Notes: generated from the letters alone by a model not told the origin. Counted from the stretch's first letter, positions 36,701 through 45,800 are shown. The stretch is DNA of 64,000 nt from Herbaspirillum sp. SJZ106 (GCF_006715495.1 NZ_VFNI01000003.1:372001-436000), one strand, 5' to 3'. A program made the numbers and translations.

Positions 36701-36972
36701 ACTACCGACAGGCCTTCATACGAGTGCGACACCAGCGAATCGATGCCGTTGATGGTGTTGACCGACTCTTCGATCTTGCGCGTGACGTCGGATTCGACGT
36801 TCTCCGGCGAAGCGCCGGGATAGGTGGTCTGCACCACCACCACCGGAAAGGTGATGTCGGGGAACTGGTCGACCCGCATGCGCTGGTAGGAGAACAGGCC
36901 CAGCACCACGAAGGCCATCATCATCATGGTGGCCAGGACCGGGTTGCCGATCGAGATGCGCGTGAACCACAT
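33775..36972 (-). CDS. RND efflux permease (second system)
   Basis: 1065 residues. N-terminus MWFTRISIGNPVLATMMMMAF; DQFPDITFPVVVVQTTYPGASPENVESDVT is an HAE1/MdtBC-like start. DD relay pair in GLLIDDAIVVRENIVRH and Lys in GLVTKNAILLVDFANQ. Together with the adaptor gene it forms an inner-membrane pump. There is no outer-membrane factor gene in this operon, so the nearby TolC (31128-32432) or the NodT-type channel could be shared. A long open frame on the opposite strand here is only antisense shadow. Confidence 0.94.
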   Translation of the reverse strand: MWFTRISIGNPVLATMMMMAFVVLGLFSYQRMRVDQFPDITFPVVVVQTTYPGASPENVESDVTRKIEESVNTINGIDSLVSHSYEGLSVVIVQFDLTVDPAQGAQDVREKVALVKSAFRKEVDEPRITRFDPADQPIFSISVTNAPDAKPRTLRELTTIADQVIKKRLENVRGVGSVTLVGGVKRQVNIYVKPAEMEALGIGVNQVIDAVRNENQELPTGAIRMLDAEKTVQVQGRVKNPEDFKRIIVARRGGQPVTLAQVANVVDGQEEQETLALYNGQRTLALDILKAQGQNTVDVADGLKRSIKEMEPSLQQLYPGVTLQVVKDGSRQIRTGVENVRRTLIEGAVLTIVIVFLFLNSWRSTVITGLTLPVALIGTFLFMYMFGFTINMITLMALSLCVGLLIDDAIVVRENIVRHAGMKVHGKFKSHRMAALEGTQEIGLAVLATTFSIVAVFLPVGFMGGIIGRFFHQFGVTVAAAVLISMFVSFTLDPMLSSIWPDPDAHGEHGKKAGWYDKTIGRVLQAFDRLVQWLSARYQEMLRWSLKHRVATLVIALAAFFGGLALPAAGLIGSEFVPQADYSETGVTFFTPVGSSLELTESKVHQVEAILRQFPEITDIYSTVNTGNSQGKNYAAVFVRLKPRTERTLTTGQMAPLLRQKLSQVAGITVTHVGTLDGVGGDSKQIRFSLLGPDLQQLARLSDQVQQKLSQIPGVVDLDSSLKAQKPTISVEPRRDIGSDLGIGVAGLGNALSPLLAGEAASSWRAPDDENYDVNVRLAPSDRSTVDDLSRLMLASTLTNADGSPRMVPLRQVAEIKNTLGANQINRRDLNREVELSANAQGRSAGQINAQIKTMLDDMHWPPGYRYQIGGSTKSMNESFGYAVGALALAIVFIYMILASQFASFLQPVAIMSSLPLTLIGVFLALMMFRSTLNMFSIIGFIMLMGLVTKNAILLVDFANQARREGMERSAALLEAAHVRLRPILMTTLAMVFGMVPLAFGVAEGSEQRAPMGQAVIGGIITSSLLTLVVVPVAYTYLDDLGAWVKRKWFGPAQEQAGAGERHDD

Positions 36973-36975
36973 CGT

Positions 36976-38172
36976 TCAGCGCTCCTGCGGCCGGTAGGCG
37001 GGAGAACTGCCGGCCTGCGCCGATTGCGCGCCGGCGCCGCGCTGCAGGATGCGTACCGGCGTGCCGGCGCGCAGGATGCCCAGGTTGGCCTTGACCACCA
37101 GCGCGCCCTCGGCCAGGCCGCTGGCGATTTCCACCGCGCCGCCATCGGCATTGCGGCCTTGCAGGCCGGTCACCACCGGGCGCCGCGCCAGCACGTTGTT
37201 TTCGATGGCGTACACGTAGGCATTGCCATCCTCGACCTGGATCGCGGTGCCCGGCACGGCCAGCACGCGCTCCTTCTTCTCCAGCGTCAGGCCGGCATCG
37301 GCGAACATGCCTGCGCGCAACAGGCCCGCGGGATTGTCCACGCGCACGTAGACCATGATCGAGCGCGAACCCGACTGCGTGGCCGGATTGATGCGCACCA
37401 CGCGGCCGACCACCTTCTGCGGCAGGCCCTCCACCGCGACCTGCACTTCCTGGCCGATCTGCACTTTCAGGATATCGTTGGTCGGCACCGGCGCTTCCAG
37501 TTCCATCTGCGACAGGTCGACCACGTCCAGCAGCTTGCCGTCGACCGCTACCTTCTCACCGGGCTGCACATTGCGGGCGCTGATCATGCCGGTAATCGGC
37601 GAGCGCACCACGGTATCGGCCAGCGCCTTCCTGGCCACGTCCAGCGCGCCGCGCGCAGTGTCGACATTGGCGCGGGCGATGTCGAACTGGCTGGATGCGG
37701 TATCGAAGGCGTTGCGCGAGATGAAGCCCTTGTCCAGCAGCACCAGGTTGTTGTTGCGGGTCTGGGTGGCGATCTCCAACTGGCCCTGGGCCGCCAGCAG
37801 CGAACCGCGCGCCTGGTCGACCTTGGCCTGGTAATCGGCGGTATCGATGCGGGCCAGCACCTGGCCTTCCTTGACCGCTTCGCCTTCGCGCACCAGCACC
37901 TGCTGTACCTCGCCGGCCACGCGCGCCTTCACCGACGCCTGGTTCAGCGCGCGCAACGCGCCCGACAACGGCAGCACGCGGCGCAGCTCGCCGGCCTGCA
38001 CGGTGACCAGGTCGCCCGGGAGGAACTCCATCGCGCTGGGGAGCGCCGCCTGCGCGGCAGGCGGAACCGAGGCGGGCGCGCGTTTCTTCAGCAGCAGGCC
38101 GGCGGCTCCCAGCAGTACCAGGATCAGCAGGGTCCAGCGCAGCCAGCGGCGTTTGGGCAAGGGAAGCTTCAT
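36976..38172 (-). CDS. RND periplasmic adaptor (second system)
   Basis: 398 residues. One N-terminal membrane anchor (RWLRWTLLILVLLGAAGLLL) without a lipobox, unlike the first system's lipidated adaptor. Lipoyl halves: VKARVAGEVQQVLVREGEAVKEGQ and RSPITGMISARNVQPGEKV. The coiled-coil hairpin lies in between. It lies three bases before the permease gene and 64 bases after the tetR gene. Its substrate range is unknown. Confidence 0.92.
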   Translation of the reverse strand: MKLPLPKRRWLRWTLLILVLLGAAGLLLKKRAPASVPPAAQAALPSAMEFLPGDLVTVQAGELRRVLPLSGALRALNQASVKARVAGEVQQVLVREGEAVKEGQVLARIDTADYQAKVDQARGSLLAAQGQLEIATQTRNNNLVLLDKGFISRNAFDTASSQFDIARANVDTARGALDVARKALADTVVRSPITGMISARNVQPGEKVAVDGKLLDVVDLSQMELEAPVPTNDILKVQIGQEVQVAVEGLPQKVVGRVVRINPATQSGSRSIMVYVRVDNPAGLLRAGMFADAGLTLEKKERVLAVPGTAIQVEDGNAYVYAIENNVLARRPVVTGLQGRNADGGAVEIASGLAEGALVVKANLGILRAGTPVRILQRGAGAQSAQAGSSPAYRPQER

Positions 38173-38236
38173 CGATATGTCTCTGTTTGGGCATGCAGAC
38201 GTTTGCGCCCGCGATTTATTGTCGGCTATTGCGGCG

Positions 38237-38866
38237 TCAAGCCTTCAGGCCGTTGATGCACAGGTCGACCAGGCTGGCCAGGTAAGCGTGCGGATCGATC
38301 GGCGCGATCGCGCACAGGCCGAAGGACTGGTGCCACAGCATCAGCATCACCACCGGCGCGACGATCACCTTCTTCATCGATTCGGCGTCGATCTGGCGGA
38401 ACTCGCCGCGCGCCATGCCGCGTTCCAGCATGCGCACGACCATGGCGTCGCTGCGCACGATGATTTCTTCATGGTAGAAACGCGCCAGCTCGGGGAAGTT
38501 GCCCGACTCCGCCATCATCAGCTTGGTGATGCCGTTCAGGCCGGAACGCGCGGCCGTCTCCCACCATCCCAGGATCAGCTCGCGCAACAGTTCGGCGCTG
38601 CTGCCGGGGTAGTTGTCCACCATCGTTTCGGCTTCATCCAGCAGCGGCAGCATGTGGGTGCGCACCACCGACTTGAACAGGCTTTCCTTGTTTTCGTAAT
38701 AGAGATACAGCGTGCCCTTGGAGACGCCGGCGCGCGCGGCCACGTCTTCCAGTCGGGTGGCGGCGAAGCCGCGTTCCACGAATAATTGCATCGCCGCCGT
38801 CAGCAGTTCCTGCGGGCGGTCTTGTTTGCGGCGTTCCCAGCGAGGTTCTTTGGCGGCTTCTGACAT
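38237..38866 (-). CDS. TetR-family regulator of the second RND system
   Basis: 209 residues. HTH: ELLTAAMQLFVERGFAATRLEDVAARAGVSKGTLYLYYENKESLF-type sequence in the first 60 residues. The ligand domain resembles TetR_C_33/DUF-type domains (PGSSAELLRELILGWWETAARSG). The ATG at 38866 (MSEAAKEPRW) is chosen because the upstream extension looks non-coding. It is the first gene of the adaptor-permease operon, so it probably autoregulates the whole unit. No operator palindrome could be identified with confidence upstream. Confidence 0.88.
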   Translation of the reverse strand: MSEAAKEPRWERRKQDRPQELLTAAMQLFVERGFAATRLEDVAARAGVSKGTLYLYYENKESLFKSVVRTHMLPLLDEAETMVDNYPGSSAELLRELILGWWETAARSGLNGITKLMMAESGNFPELARFYHEEIIVRSDAMVVRMLERGMARGEFRQIDAESMKKVIVAPVVMLMLWHQSFGLCAIAPIDPHAYLASLVDLCINGLKA

Positions 38867-39282
38867 AAACGAGCAAGACAAGGCGCACCGCATCGGCGGC
38901 CGGCAATATCCTGCGTGAAAATGGGGTTGCCGTCGGGCGGGAATACGAGTGCGCCAGTAAATTACCGGAGAGTCAGCAATGTAAGTGGCAAACGGCATGG
39001 CGTCAAGGATCAAGGTGGAAGCGGATGGCCAGACTACGGGCGCGCAGGTCAGGAGGCCAGCGTCATGCGACCGGAGGCGGCGCCTGCGCCGTGAAATGCG
39101 GCAAAGGCGAGGCGAATCGCTGTCGCAACGGCGTGCAGCATACCCAAGGCCGGATGAAGGAAGAATGAAGCGGCAGTCCTGGCCGGCGCAGGGCGTTAAG
39201 GGATTTACGTTAAGGGCTTTACAATAGCGCCTGCGCATTGCCGGCCGGCAGTGCGCGTCCTGCTTCCGATGATTTGCCATCC
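38867..39282. other. Intergenic region before the ykgJ-like gene
   Basis: About 415 bases between a leftward tetR and a rightward ykgJ-like gene. It should hold both divergent promoters. The only clear pattern is the 14-base tandem repeat at 39195-39222. Confidence 0.4.
39195..39225 (+). promoter_or_regulatory. 14-bp tandem repeat ending in a -10-like box
   Basis: GTTAAGGGATTTAC (39195-39208) is followed directly by GTTAAGGGCTTTAC (39209-39222), one difference. TACAAT at 39220-39225 could be a -10, with TTAAGG 18 bases upstream as a weak -35. It would drive the cysteine-cluster gene starting at 39283. Confidence 0.4.
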
Positions 39283-39543
39283 ATGAACTGCCGTCCCCAA
39301 TGCGGCGCCTGCTGTACGGCGCCTTCCATCACCAGCCCCTTGCCCGGCATGCCCAACGGCAAGCCGGCTGGCGTGCCGTGCGTGCAATTGGATGAGGCGA
39401 TGCGCTGCAAAGTCTTCGGCCGGCCCGAGCGTCCGGCTTTCTGTGGCGGCCTGCAGCCGTCGGCCGAGATGTGCGGCGACAGCCGTGCCGCGGCCATGTT
39501 CTGGCTGGGGGCGTTGGAAGCCGCGACCGCGCCGGCCAGTTGA
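39283..39543 (+). CDS. YkgJ-family cysteine cluster protein
   Basis: 86 residues. [11 protein letters not shown] followed by [14 protein letters not shown] and EMCGDSR gives about seven cysteines in the CxxCxxCC...C...C pattern of the YkgJ/UPF0153 family, predicted to bind zinc or an iron-sulfur cluster. Function unknown. The ATG at 39283 is used because the Cys motif starts there; an upstream TTG at 39238 is in frame but not needed. Confidence 0.8.
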   Translation: MNCRPQCGACCTAPSITSPLPGMPNGKPAGVPCVQLDEAMRCKVFGRPERPAFCGGLQPSAEMCGDSRAAAMFWLGALEAATAPAS

Positions 39544-39556
39544 TCCGCTGATCCCT

Positions 39557-39913
39557 TCATCCAGGGAAGATTTCTTCCAGCCGCTCCTTGGGGCGCACCA
39601 GCAACGCTCCCTTGGGCGTGACGACGATCGGGCGGTTGATCAGGATAGGGTGTTGGGCCATCGCATCGATCAGTTGGGTATCGGTCAGCGCCGGGTCGTC
39701 CAGGCCCAGCTCGGTGTAGATCGCTTCCTTGCTGCGGATGATGTCGCGCACCGGCACCCCCATGGCGGCGACCAATTTCTTTAGCGTGGCGCGGTCGGGC
39801 GGGGTCTTCAGGTATTCGATCACGGCCGGTTCGGCGCCGCCGTCGCGCAGCGCCTGCAGCACGTTGCGGGAGGTGCCGCATTTGGGGTTGTGATAAATGG
39901 TGATGTCGCTCAT
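39557..39913 (-). CDS. arsC: Arsenate reductase (glutaredoxin-dependent type)
   Basis: 118 residues. The N-terminus ITIYHNPKCGTSRNVLQ has the catalytic Cys in a C-x-x-S loop, and the later motif ILINRPIVVTPKGALLVRPKE carries the arsenate-binding Arg residues of the ArsC family. It reduces arsenate to arsenite with glutathione and glutaredoxin. No arsB, arsR or acr3 lies beside it, so it may have a general role. Start ATG at 39913 preceded by GGAT. Confidence 0.9.
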   Translation of the reverse strand: MSDITIYHNPKCGTSRNVLQALRDGGAEPAVIEYLKTPPDRATLKKLVAAMGVPVRDIIRSKEAIYTELGLDDPALTDTQLIDAMAQHPILINRPIVVTPKGALLVRPKERLEEIFPG

Positions 39914-40158
39914 GGTGATCCTTTCGGGCGTGCGTGCCGCGGCTGTCGGTGGAAAAAACCGACATGGTAACGTTTCCGGCCGGCATGGTTGGGCGAGGCT
40001 TTCCGCTGCGGCACGCATAGAGCGCCAAGTCCCGTACTGTAGAATTTCGGTTTGTTGCGGCGCACCTTTATGCGCAAGCGTAGTCAAAAAGCCGTTTTGC
40101 CCGATCCACCCGCCGCTTTTCCTGTCAACCCCACCGAAAGAAGCCACCCTAGCCACGT

Positions 40159-41013
40159 ATGGACACCATCCTCGCGCTCAAGGCGCTCATCATGGGCATC
40201 GTAGAAGGCCTGACCGAATTCCTGCCCATTTCTTCCACCGGACACCTGATCCTGGCTGGCAGCCTGCTGCAGTTCAGTAGCCCGGCCTTCCCCAAGGAAA
40301 AAGTCGATGTCTTTGAAATCGTCATCCAGGCCGGCGCCATCCTCGCCGTGTGCTGGGAATACCGGGCCCGCATCGCCTCGGTGCTGACCGGCCTGTTTAC
40401 CGACCGCAAGGCGCAGCGGCTGGTGATCAACCTGATCGTCGCCTTCCTGCCGGCAGCCGTCCTCGGTTTCCTGTTCAGCAAGAAGATCAAGGAAGTGTTG
40501 TTCAACCCGCTGTCGGTGGCGATCGCCTTCATCGTCGGCGGCCTGGTCATCCTGTGGGTGGAACGCCGCAACAAGGACCGCATGAGCATGGCGTCGGCGC
40601 GTATCGAAACGGTGGACGACATGACCCCGATCGACGCCCTCAAGGTCGGCATCGCCCAGGCCTTCGCACTGATCCCCGGCACCAGCCGCTCCGGCGCCAC
40701 CATCATCGGCGGCATGCTGTTCGGCCTGTCGCGCAAGGCGGCCACCGAGTTCTCGTTCTTCCTGGCCATTCCGACGCTGTTCGCCGCCACCATCTACTCG
40801 CTGTACAAGGACCGCGCGCTGCTCTCCGCGGCGGACGTGCCGCTGTTTACCGTGGGCACCGTGGCCGCCTTCGTCTCGGCTTTCCTGTGCGTGCGCTGGC
40901 TGTTGCGCTATATCAGCTCGCACGACTTCACCATCTTCGCCTGGTATCGGATCGTGTTCGGCATCATCGTGCTGGCCACGGCTTATAGCGGCGTGGTGGT
41001 CTGGGTGGAATGA
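40159..41013 (+). CDS. uppP: Undecaprenyl-diphosphatase
   Basis: 284 residues, a polytopic membrane enzyme removing a phosphate from undecaprenyl pyrophosphate to recycle the lipid carrier for peptidoglycan and O-antigen. [21 protein letters not shown] has both glutamates (E-G-x-x-E) and the SSTGH loop; [10 protein letters not shown] carries the essential Arg. Followed by a second divergent paralogue. Start ATG at 40159, no strong ribosome site. Confidence 0.93.
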   Translation: MDTILALKALIMGIVEGLTEFLPISSTGHLILAGSLLQFSSPAFPKEKVDVFEIVIQAGAILAVCWEYRARIASVLTGLFTDRKAQRLVINLIVAFLPAAVLGFLFSKKIKEVLFNPLSVAIAFIVGGLVILWVERRNKDRMSMASARIETVDDMTPIDALKVGIAQAFALIPGTSRSGATIIGGMLFGLSRKAATEFSFFLAIPTLFAATIYSLYKDRALLSAADVPLFTVGTVAAFVSAFLCVRWLLRYISSHDFTIFAWYRIVFGIIVLATAYSGVVVWVE

Positions 41014-41132
41014 TTCCACGCGCCTCCCGCAGGTTTGACTAATGCAGTGCAGTATCGCCGTACCGGACCGGATGCCTCGATGCGTCCGGCCTCACAATTA
41101 CCTTTCGCCAACCTCACTCTAAAGAGAACCTT

Positions 41133-42005
41133 ATGGCCAATGTTTGCAGCGCCGGCCTCGATATCGGTTTCGCCTCGCTTAGCTATCTGCAGATCGGTTT
41201 GCTCGGCGTCGTCCAGGGCATCACCGAATTGTTGCCGATTTCTTCCACCGCCCATATGCGCGTCGTGCCGGCCTTCCTCGGCTGGCACGACCCCGGTTCG
41301 GCGTTTTCCGCGGCGATGCAGCTGGCGGCGCTGGCCGCGGTGGTCAGCTATTTTCGCCGCGACGTGGCGGCAGTGACCGGCGGCAGCGTGGCCGCCTGGC
41401 GCCGCCGCGATTTCAATGACCCCATGTTCAAGCTGGCGGTGGCCATCATCCTGGCCACCATTCCCATCGGCATCGCCGGGCTGGCGCTGTCGCATGTGCT
41501 CAATGCTTGCGGCTCGCCGCTGCGCAGCCTGAGCGTGATCGGCTATTCCTGCATCGCGATGGCGATCCTGCTGGCGATTGCCGAACTGGCGTGCCGCCAT
41601 CGCCGCAGCGTCAGCCAGATGCGCCTGCGCGATGCGCTCATCGTCGGCATCGCCCAGGTCGGCGCGCTGATTCCGGGCGTATCGCGCGCCGGCTCCACGC
41701 TCACCGCCGCCCTGTTCCTCAATTTCCGCCGTGAAGAAGCGGCGCGCTTTTCCTTCCTGCTGGGGTTGCCGGCCATCGCCCTGGCCGGCTTGAAGGAACT
41801 GGCCGTGCTGCTGCACGCGCATATTCCACTGCAAGCCTGGGGCGTGCTGCTGTTCGGCCTGGTGGTGGCGAGTGTTTCGGCCTTTGCCGCGATCTGGGGC
41901 CTGATGAAGTTCCTGGAGAAATTCTCCACCTGGCCCTTCATCGTTTATCGCGCCGCGCTGGGGATATTCCTGCTGTTGGCGGTCGGCCAGGGCTGGCTGC
42001 AATAG
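41133..42005 (+). CDS. UppP paralogue with altered active-site residues
   Basis: 290 residues, same family as the previous gene but divergent. The first motif reads GVVQGITELLPISSTAHMRV: the first glutamate of UppP (E17 in E. coli numbering) is Gln, and SSTGH is SSTAH. The second motif PGVSRAGSTLT keeps the Arg. The second conserved Glu remains. It may be a phosphatase with another substrate or reduced activity. It follows the first uppP by 119 bases. Start ATG at 41133 with AGAGAA upstream. Confidence 0.85.
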   Translation: MANVCSAGLDIGFASLSYLQIGLLGVVQGITELLPISSTAHMRVVPAFLGWHDPGSAFSAAMQLAALAAVVSYFRRDVAAVTGGSVAAWRRRDFNDPMFKLAVAIILATIPIGIAGLALSHVLNACGSPLRSLSVIGYSCIAMAILLAIAELACRHRRSVSQMRLRDALIVGIAQVGALIPGVSRAGSTLTAALFLNFRREEAARFSFLLGLPAIALAGLKELAVLLHAHIPLQAWGVLLFGLVVASVSAFAAIWGLMKFLEKFSTWPFIVYRAALGIFLLLAVGQGWLQ

Positions 42006-42065
42006 AATAGCGTCTTTCCAGCGGCTTCCGTTTCCGCCAGTTCCGCCACACCCGCATAAAGATCC

Positions 42066-43919
42066 ATGGTCGATTTCGATACCCTGCCTGCCGACACCCC
42101 TTTGCCGCAACGTGCCCTGCACGTGCTGGAGACCGTGTTCGGCTATTCGTCCTTCCGCGGGCACCAGGGCGAGATCGTCCAGCACGTCGCCGGCGGCGGC
42201 GATGCGCTGGTCCTGATGCCGACCGGCGGCGGCAAGTCGCTGTGCTACCAGGTGCCGGCCTTGCTGCGCGACGGCGTGGGGGTGGTGGTGTCGCCGCTGA
42301 TCGCGCTGATGCAGGACCAGGTCGATGCGCTGGACGAAGTCGGCGTGCGCGCCGCCTTCCTCAACTCCACCCAGAGCTTCGACGAGGCGTTGCAGATCGA
42401 ACGCCGCCTGCGCACCGGCGACCTCGACCTGCTCTACGTCGCGCCGGAACGGCTGATGACGCCGCGCTGCCTGGAACTGCTGCAATCGGCCAATATCTCG
42501 CTGTTCGCCATCGACGAGGCGCATTGCGTCTCGCAATGGGGACATGATTTCCGCCCCGAATACATCAAGCTTTCGGTGCTGCATGAGCGCTTTCCGCAGG
42601 TGCCGCGCATTGCGCTGACCGCCACCGCGGACGCCCAGACCCGTGAAGAGATCATCCGCCGCCTGCAGCTGGAACAGGCGCGCCAGTTCGTCTCCTCCTT
42701 CGACCGTCCCAACATCCGCTACCAGATCGTGGAAAAGGCCAACGGCCGCAAGCAGTTGCTGGACTTCATCAAGAGCGAGCATCCTGAGGACGCCGGGATC
42801 GTCTATTGCCTGTCGCGCAAGAAGGTGGAAGAAACCGCCGAATTCCTGCGTAGCGAAGGCCTGAATGCGCTGGCCTACCACGCCGGCATGGACTATGCGC
42901 AGCGCACCGCCAACCAGGCGCGCTTCCTGCGCGAGGACAAGATCGTGATGGTCGCCACCATCGCCTTCGGCATGGGCATCGATAAACCGGACGTGCGTTT
43001 CGTCTGCCACCTCGACCTGCCCAAGAGCGTCGAAGGCTATTACCAGGAAACCGGCCGCGCCGGCCGCGACGGTTTGCCGGCCGACGCCTGGATGGCCTAC
43101 GGCCTGCAAGACGTGGTGCAGCAGCGCCGCATGATCGGCGAATCGGAAGCCGACGAAAGCTTCAAGCGGGTGCAGGGCGCCAAGCTCGACGCCATGCTCG
43201 GCCTGTGCGAAACCCTGAACTGCCGGCGCGTGCGCCTGCTCAATTACTTCGGCCAGGAAGCCAGTCCCTGCAACAACTGCGACATCTGCATGACGCCGCC
43301 GGTATCCTTCGACGCCACGGTCGAAGTGCAGAAGCTGCTCTCCACCGTCTACCGCGTCGAACAGCGCTTCGCGCCCGGCCACGTGATCGAGGTATTGCGC
43401 GGCATCGACGGCGAGCGCGTCAAGCAGTGGCGCCATGACCAGCTTTCGGTATTCGGCATCGGCAGCGACCGCGGCGAGGCCGAATGGCGCGCCATCCTGC
43501 GCCAGGTGATCGCGCTGGGGCTGCTGACCGTCGACCATGAGAACTACAGCGCGCTCAAGCTCACCGACGCCGCCCGCCCGGTGCTGCGCGGCGAGCAGAA
43601 GATACAGCTGCGCCAGTACCAGAAACCCGTCAAGCCCAAACGCGGTTCGCAGCGTTCCAGCTTCGTCGAGACCGACCTGTCGAGCGAGGAACAGGCGCTG
43701 TTCGAGAAGCTGCGCTGGTGGCGCGTGGAAACCGCGCGCGAACACAACGTGCCGGCCTACGTCATCTTCCACGACGCCACCATGCGCGAAATCGCCAAGG
43801 CGCGCCCGCAATCGCTGGACGACCTGCGCCACGTCAACGGCGTTGGCGAAAAGAAACTGGAAACCTACGGCGCGCAAATCATCTCGCTGATCGCCGGCGT
43901 GGAGGAAGAGGCAGGCTGA
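42066..43919 (+). CDS. recQ: ATP-dependent DNA helicase RecQ
   Basis: 617 residues, standard length. Walker [17 protein letters not shown] near residue 55, DEAH box in [20 protein letters not shown], helicase motif [12 protein letters not shown], the zinc-binding Cys set ([12 protein letters not shown], then CNNCDIC), a winged-helix RQC domain and a C-terminal HRDC domain ([18 protein letters not shown]). Role: 3'-5' unwinding in recombination and repair. Start ATG at 42066. Confidence 0.96.
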   Translation: MVDFDTLPADTPLPQRALHVLETVFGYSSFRGHQGEIVQHVAGGGDALVLMPTGGGKSLCYQVPALLRDGVGVVVSPLIALMQDQVDALDEVGVRAAFLNSTQSFDEALQIERRLRTGDLDLLYVAPERLMTPRCLELLQSANISLFAIDEAHCVSQWGHDFRPEYIKLSVLHERFPQVPRIALTATADAQTREEIIRRLQLEQARQFVSSFDRPNIRYQIVEKANGRKQLLDFIKSEHPEDAGIVYCLSRKKVEETAEFLRSEGLNALAYHAGMDYAQRTANQARFLREDKIVMVATIAFGMGIDKPDVRFVCHLDLPKSVEGYYQETGRAGRDGLPADAWMAYGLQDVVQQRRMIGESEADESFKRVQGAKLDAMLGLCETLNCRRVRLLNYFGQEASPCNNCDICMTPPVSFDATVEVQKLLSTVYRVEQRFAPGHVIEVLRGIDGERVKQWRHDQLSVFGIGSDRGEAEWRAILRQVIALGLLTVDHENYSALKLTDAARPVLRGEQKIQLRQYQKPVKPKRGSQRSSFVETDLSSEEQALFEKLRWWRVETAREHNVPAYVIFHDATMREIAKARPQSLDDLRHVNGVGEKKLETYGAQIISLIAGVEEEAG

Positions 43920-44001
43920 TGCCTGGCCTCACGACGGAGCGAAGCTTGCGCTGAACTTGCTCTTGTCGCCCAGTCTGGTTTAACACGTAAAATTAACGCG
44001 C

Positions 44002-44039
44002 AAAAAAAAACGGCATGCTGCAAACAGCATGCCGTTTTT
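44002..44039. terminator. Bidirectional terminator between recQ and trmB
   Basis: CGGCATGCTG (44011-44020), CAAA loop, CAGCATGCCG (44025-44034): a 10-base perfect stem flanked by nine A's on the left and five T's on the right, so it can stop transcripts from both converging genes. Confidence 0.92.
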
Positions 44040-44067
44040 CATGGCAGCGCCGAGGCGCCAGGAAGCC

Positions 44068-44787
44068 TCAGGCTTTCTTCTCGAATACCAGATCCCACAC
44101 CCCATGCCCCAGCCGCAAGCCACGGTTCTCGAACTTGGTGGTAGGACGATAATCGGGGCGCGGCGCATAGCCGGACGGATCGGTAGAAGTATTCTTCAGC
44201 GTCGGTTCGGCGCCCAGCACTTCCAGCATCTGGATCGCATACTCTTCCCAGTCGGTAGCGCAGTGGAGATAACCGCCAATCGCCAGCCGCGAGCTCAGGA
44301 GCTGCACCAGCGGCCCCTGGATCAGGCGGCGCTTGTTGTGGCGCGCCTTGTGCCACGGATCGGGAAAGAACACATGCACCCCGGCCAGCGAACCTGGTGC
44401 GATCATATGGTTCAGCACCTCTACCGCATCGTGCTGCATGATGCGCACGTTGGCCAGTTTGCCTTCGTCCACCAGTTTCAGATAACTGCCCACGCCCGGC
44501 GTATGCACTTCCACGCCGATGAAATTCTTTTCCGGCATCAGAGCGGCGATCTTGGCGCTGGTCTCGCCCATGCCGAAACCGATCTCAAGCACCGTCGGCG
44601 CACTGCGGCCGAACGCGGCATCCAGATCCAGCGTTTCCTTGGCATAAGGCAGCAGGAATTTCGGCCCCAGCTCCTCCAGCGCACGCCCTTGCGCATTGGA
44701 AACGCGCCCGGTGCGGGTAACGAAGCTGCGGATGCGGCGCTCGCTGGGATCATAGAAAAGCGGCTTGCCGGATTTGTTCTCAGACAT
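44068..44787 (-). CDS. trmB: tRNA (guanine-N7-)-methyltransferase
   Basis: 239 residues. [18 protein letters not shown] is SAM motif [22 protein letters not shown] is the PDPWxKxRHxKRR signature of TrmB, which methylates G46 of tRNAs. The N-terminal [17 protein letters not shown] is family-typical. Start ATG at 44787. It sits next to a tRNA gene, but that closeness need not be functional. Confidence 0.96.
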   Translation of the reverse strand: MSENKSGKPLFYDPSERRIRSFVTRTGRVSNAQGRALEELGPKFLLPYAKETLDLDAAFGRSAPTVLEIGFGMGETSAKIAALMPEKNFIGVEVHTPGVGSYLKLVDEGKLANVRIMQHDAVEVLNHMIAPGSLAGVHVFFPDPWHKARHNKRRLIQGPLVQLLSSRLAIGGYLHCATDWEEYAIQMLEVLGAEPTLKNTSTDPSGYAPRPDYRPTTKFENRGLRLGHGVWDLVFEKKA

Positions 44788-44860
44788 GGAATACTCGTGA
44801 ATCGGTGAGGCGCGGCCCGGATATCCTGTTCGGAAGATTCCGGCACGAGCCGCATGGAAT

Positions 44861-44934
44861 TGGAGCGGGTGAAGGGGATCGAACCCTCGTCTTAAGCTTG
44901 GGAAGCTCCTGCTCTACCATTGAGCTACACCCGC
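44861..44934 (-). tRNA. tRNA-Gly(CCC), CCA encoded
   Basis: Minus strand: acceptor GCGGGTG pairs with CACCCGC, D arm GCTC/GAGC, anticodon loop TTCCCAA (anticodon CCC), T arm GAGGG-TTCGATC-CCCTT, discriminator T, then encoded CCA (44861-44863). The anticodon stem GGAGC/GCTTA has one G-U and a G-A at its base. A minus-strand -10 TATAAT lies at 44946-44951, 12 bases upstream. This is the intact member of an inverted pair. Confidence 0.93.
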
Positions 44935-45022
44935 GTTGGGTGGGGATTATACCGGGTTACGGAGGGTCTTTTCCAACGTTGGAAATTGCTGGGGGCGTTA
45001 CTGGTGCAACTGAGATGTTTGG
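44882..45022 (-). repeat. Inverted repeat, left arm (tRNA-Gly and its promoter region)
   Basis: 141 bases including the promoter and first 53 bases of tRNA-Gly. Its reverse complement matches 45660-45800 with eight differences by my count and no gap. Confidence 0.9.
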
Positions 45023-45155
45023 GCTATCTTTAAAATAACTGCATTTAACGCTTCCAATTTTTTATCGAAAATTACTCTGACACTGCATCAGATAATTCAT
45101 ATGAATTTTTTACCGTGGGATCAGTTTTCTGCATCTCTTCTACTTAATGCCACGT

Positions 45156-45542
45156 CTATTTACCTCTCTTGAACCATCGATTGAGAATGCCCGACGCGTC
45201 TTTATTTTTCTCAAATATTCGTTCGCGCACAAGTTTCCCCGTCTTGTCATGTAAATCAAGATTCAATTCTGTGGACTCGAATATAACTTTCAAATCGATA
45301 TCGTTTGAGTGACATACTTCAGAGAATTCCTCAATCGCTTGATGATATTTCGGATCGGATACTGCTATAAACTTTACTTCTGCGGCTTCCTTTTGTCTTG
45401 CGTGATGCCAGCCAATAACAATTTCTTTGAATACGCGCATTTCCTGCACAAGTTCGTCGGGGTTTTGAAGCTCAATGGAAAGAACAAGGACGAAAAGATC
45501 TTTTCCACGGCTGTCTTTTTTACTGAATTCCTTTTGATTCAC
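45156..45542 (-). CDS. Hypothetical protein in AT-rich insert between inverted tRNA copies
   Basis: 128 residues, family not recognised. No signal peptide, membrane span or known motif. The sequence is charged, with a LFVLVLSIELQNPDELVQEM strand-helix pattern at the start and a basic C-terminus (ILNRWFKRGK). GTG start at 45542 with AGGG about 12 bases upstream. The AT-rich composition differs sharply from its neighbours, indicating recent arrival. Confidence 0.6.
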   Translation of the reverse strand: MNQKEFSKKDSRGKDLFVLVLSIELQNPDELVQEMRVFKEIVIGWHHARQKEAAEVKFIAVSDPKYHQAIEEFSEVCHSNDIDLKVIFESTELNLDLHDKTGKLVRERIFEKNKDASGILNRWFKRGK

Positions 45543-45659
45543 TTCAATTTTCCCTATCGAGTGGTTTGCTCAGAATATAACTCAAATTGCCACCGGTTAA
45601 TTTGAAAATGACTTTATTTGAAATAATCTACGTGACAATAAAAGTTAAAGAGCATAAAT

Positions 45660-45800
45660 CCAAACATCTCAGTTGCACCAGTAACGCCCCCAGCAATTTC
45701 CAACGTCGGAAATAACCACCCGTAACCCGGTATAATCCGTACCCAACGCGGGTGTAGCTCAATGGTAGAGCAGAAGCTTCCCAAGCTTAAGACGAGGGTT
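45660..45800 (+). repeat. Inverted repeat, right arm
   Basis: Mate of 44882-45022 in opposite orientation. It contains a copied -10 TATAAT at 45731-45736 and the 5' part of the tRNA copy. The two arms are separated by 637 bases that hold the hypothetical gene. Confidence 0.9.

Noticed and set aside
33697..38256. Plus-strand open frame of more than 1500 codons
   Set aside because: It lies entirely opposite the second RND operon. The translation is repetitive in His, Arg, Gln and Gly as expected of the antisense of GC-rich genes; the minus-strand frames have clear RND and adaptor motifs.
40983..43877. Minus-strand open frame of about 960 codons
   Set aside because: Antisense of uppP2 and recQ, which have unmistakable motifs on the plus strand; low-complexity translation.
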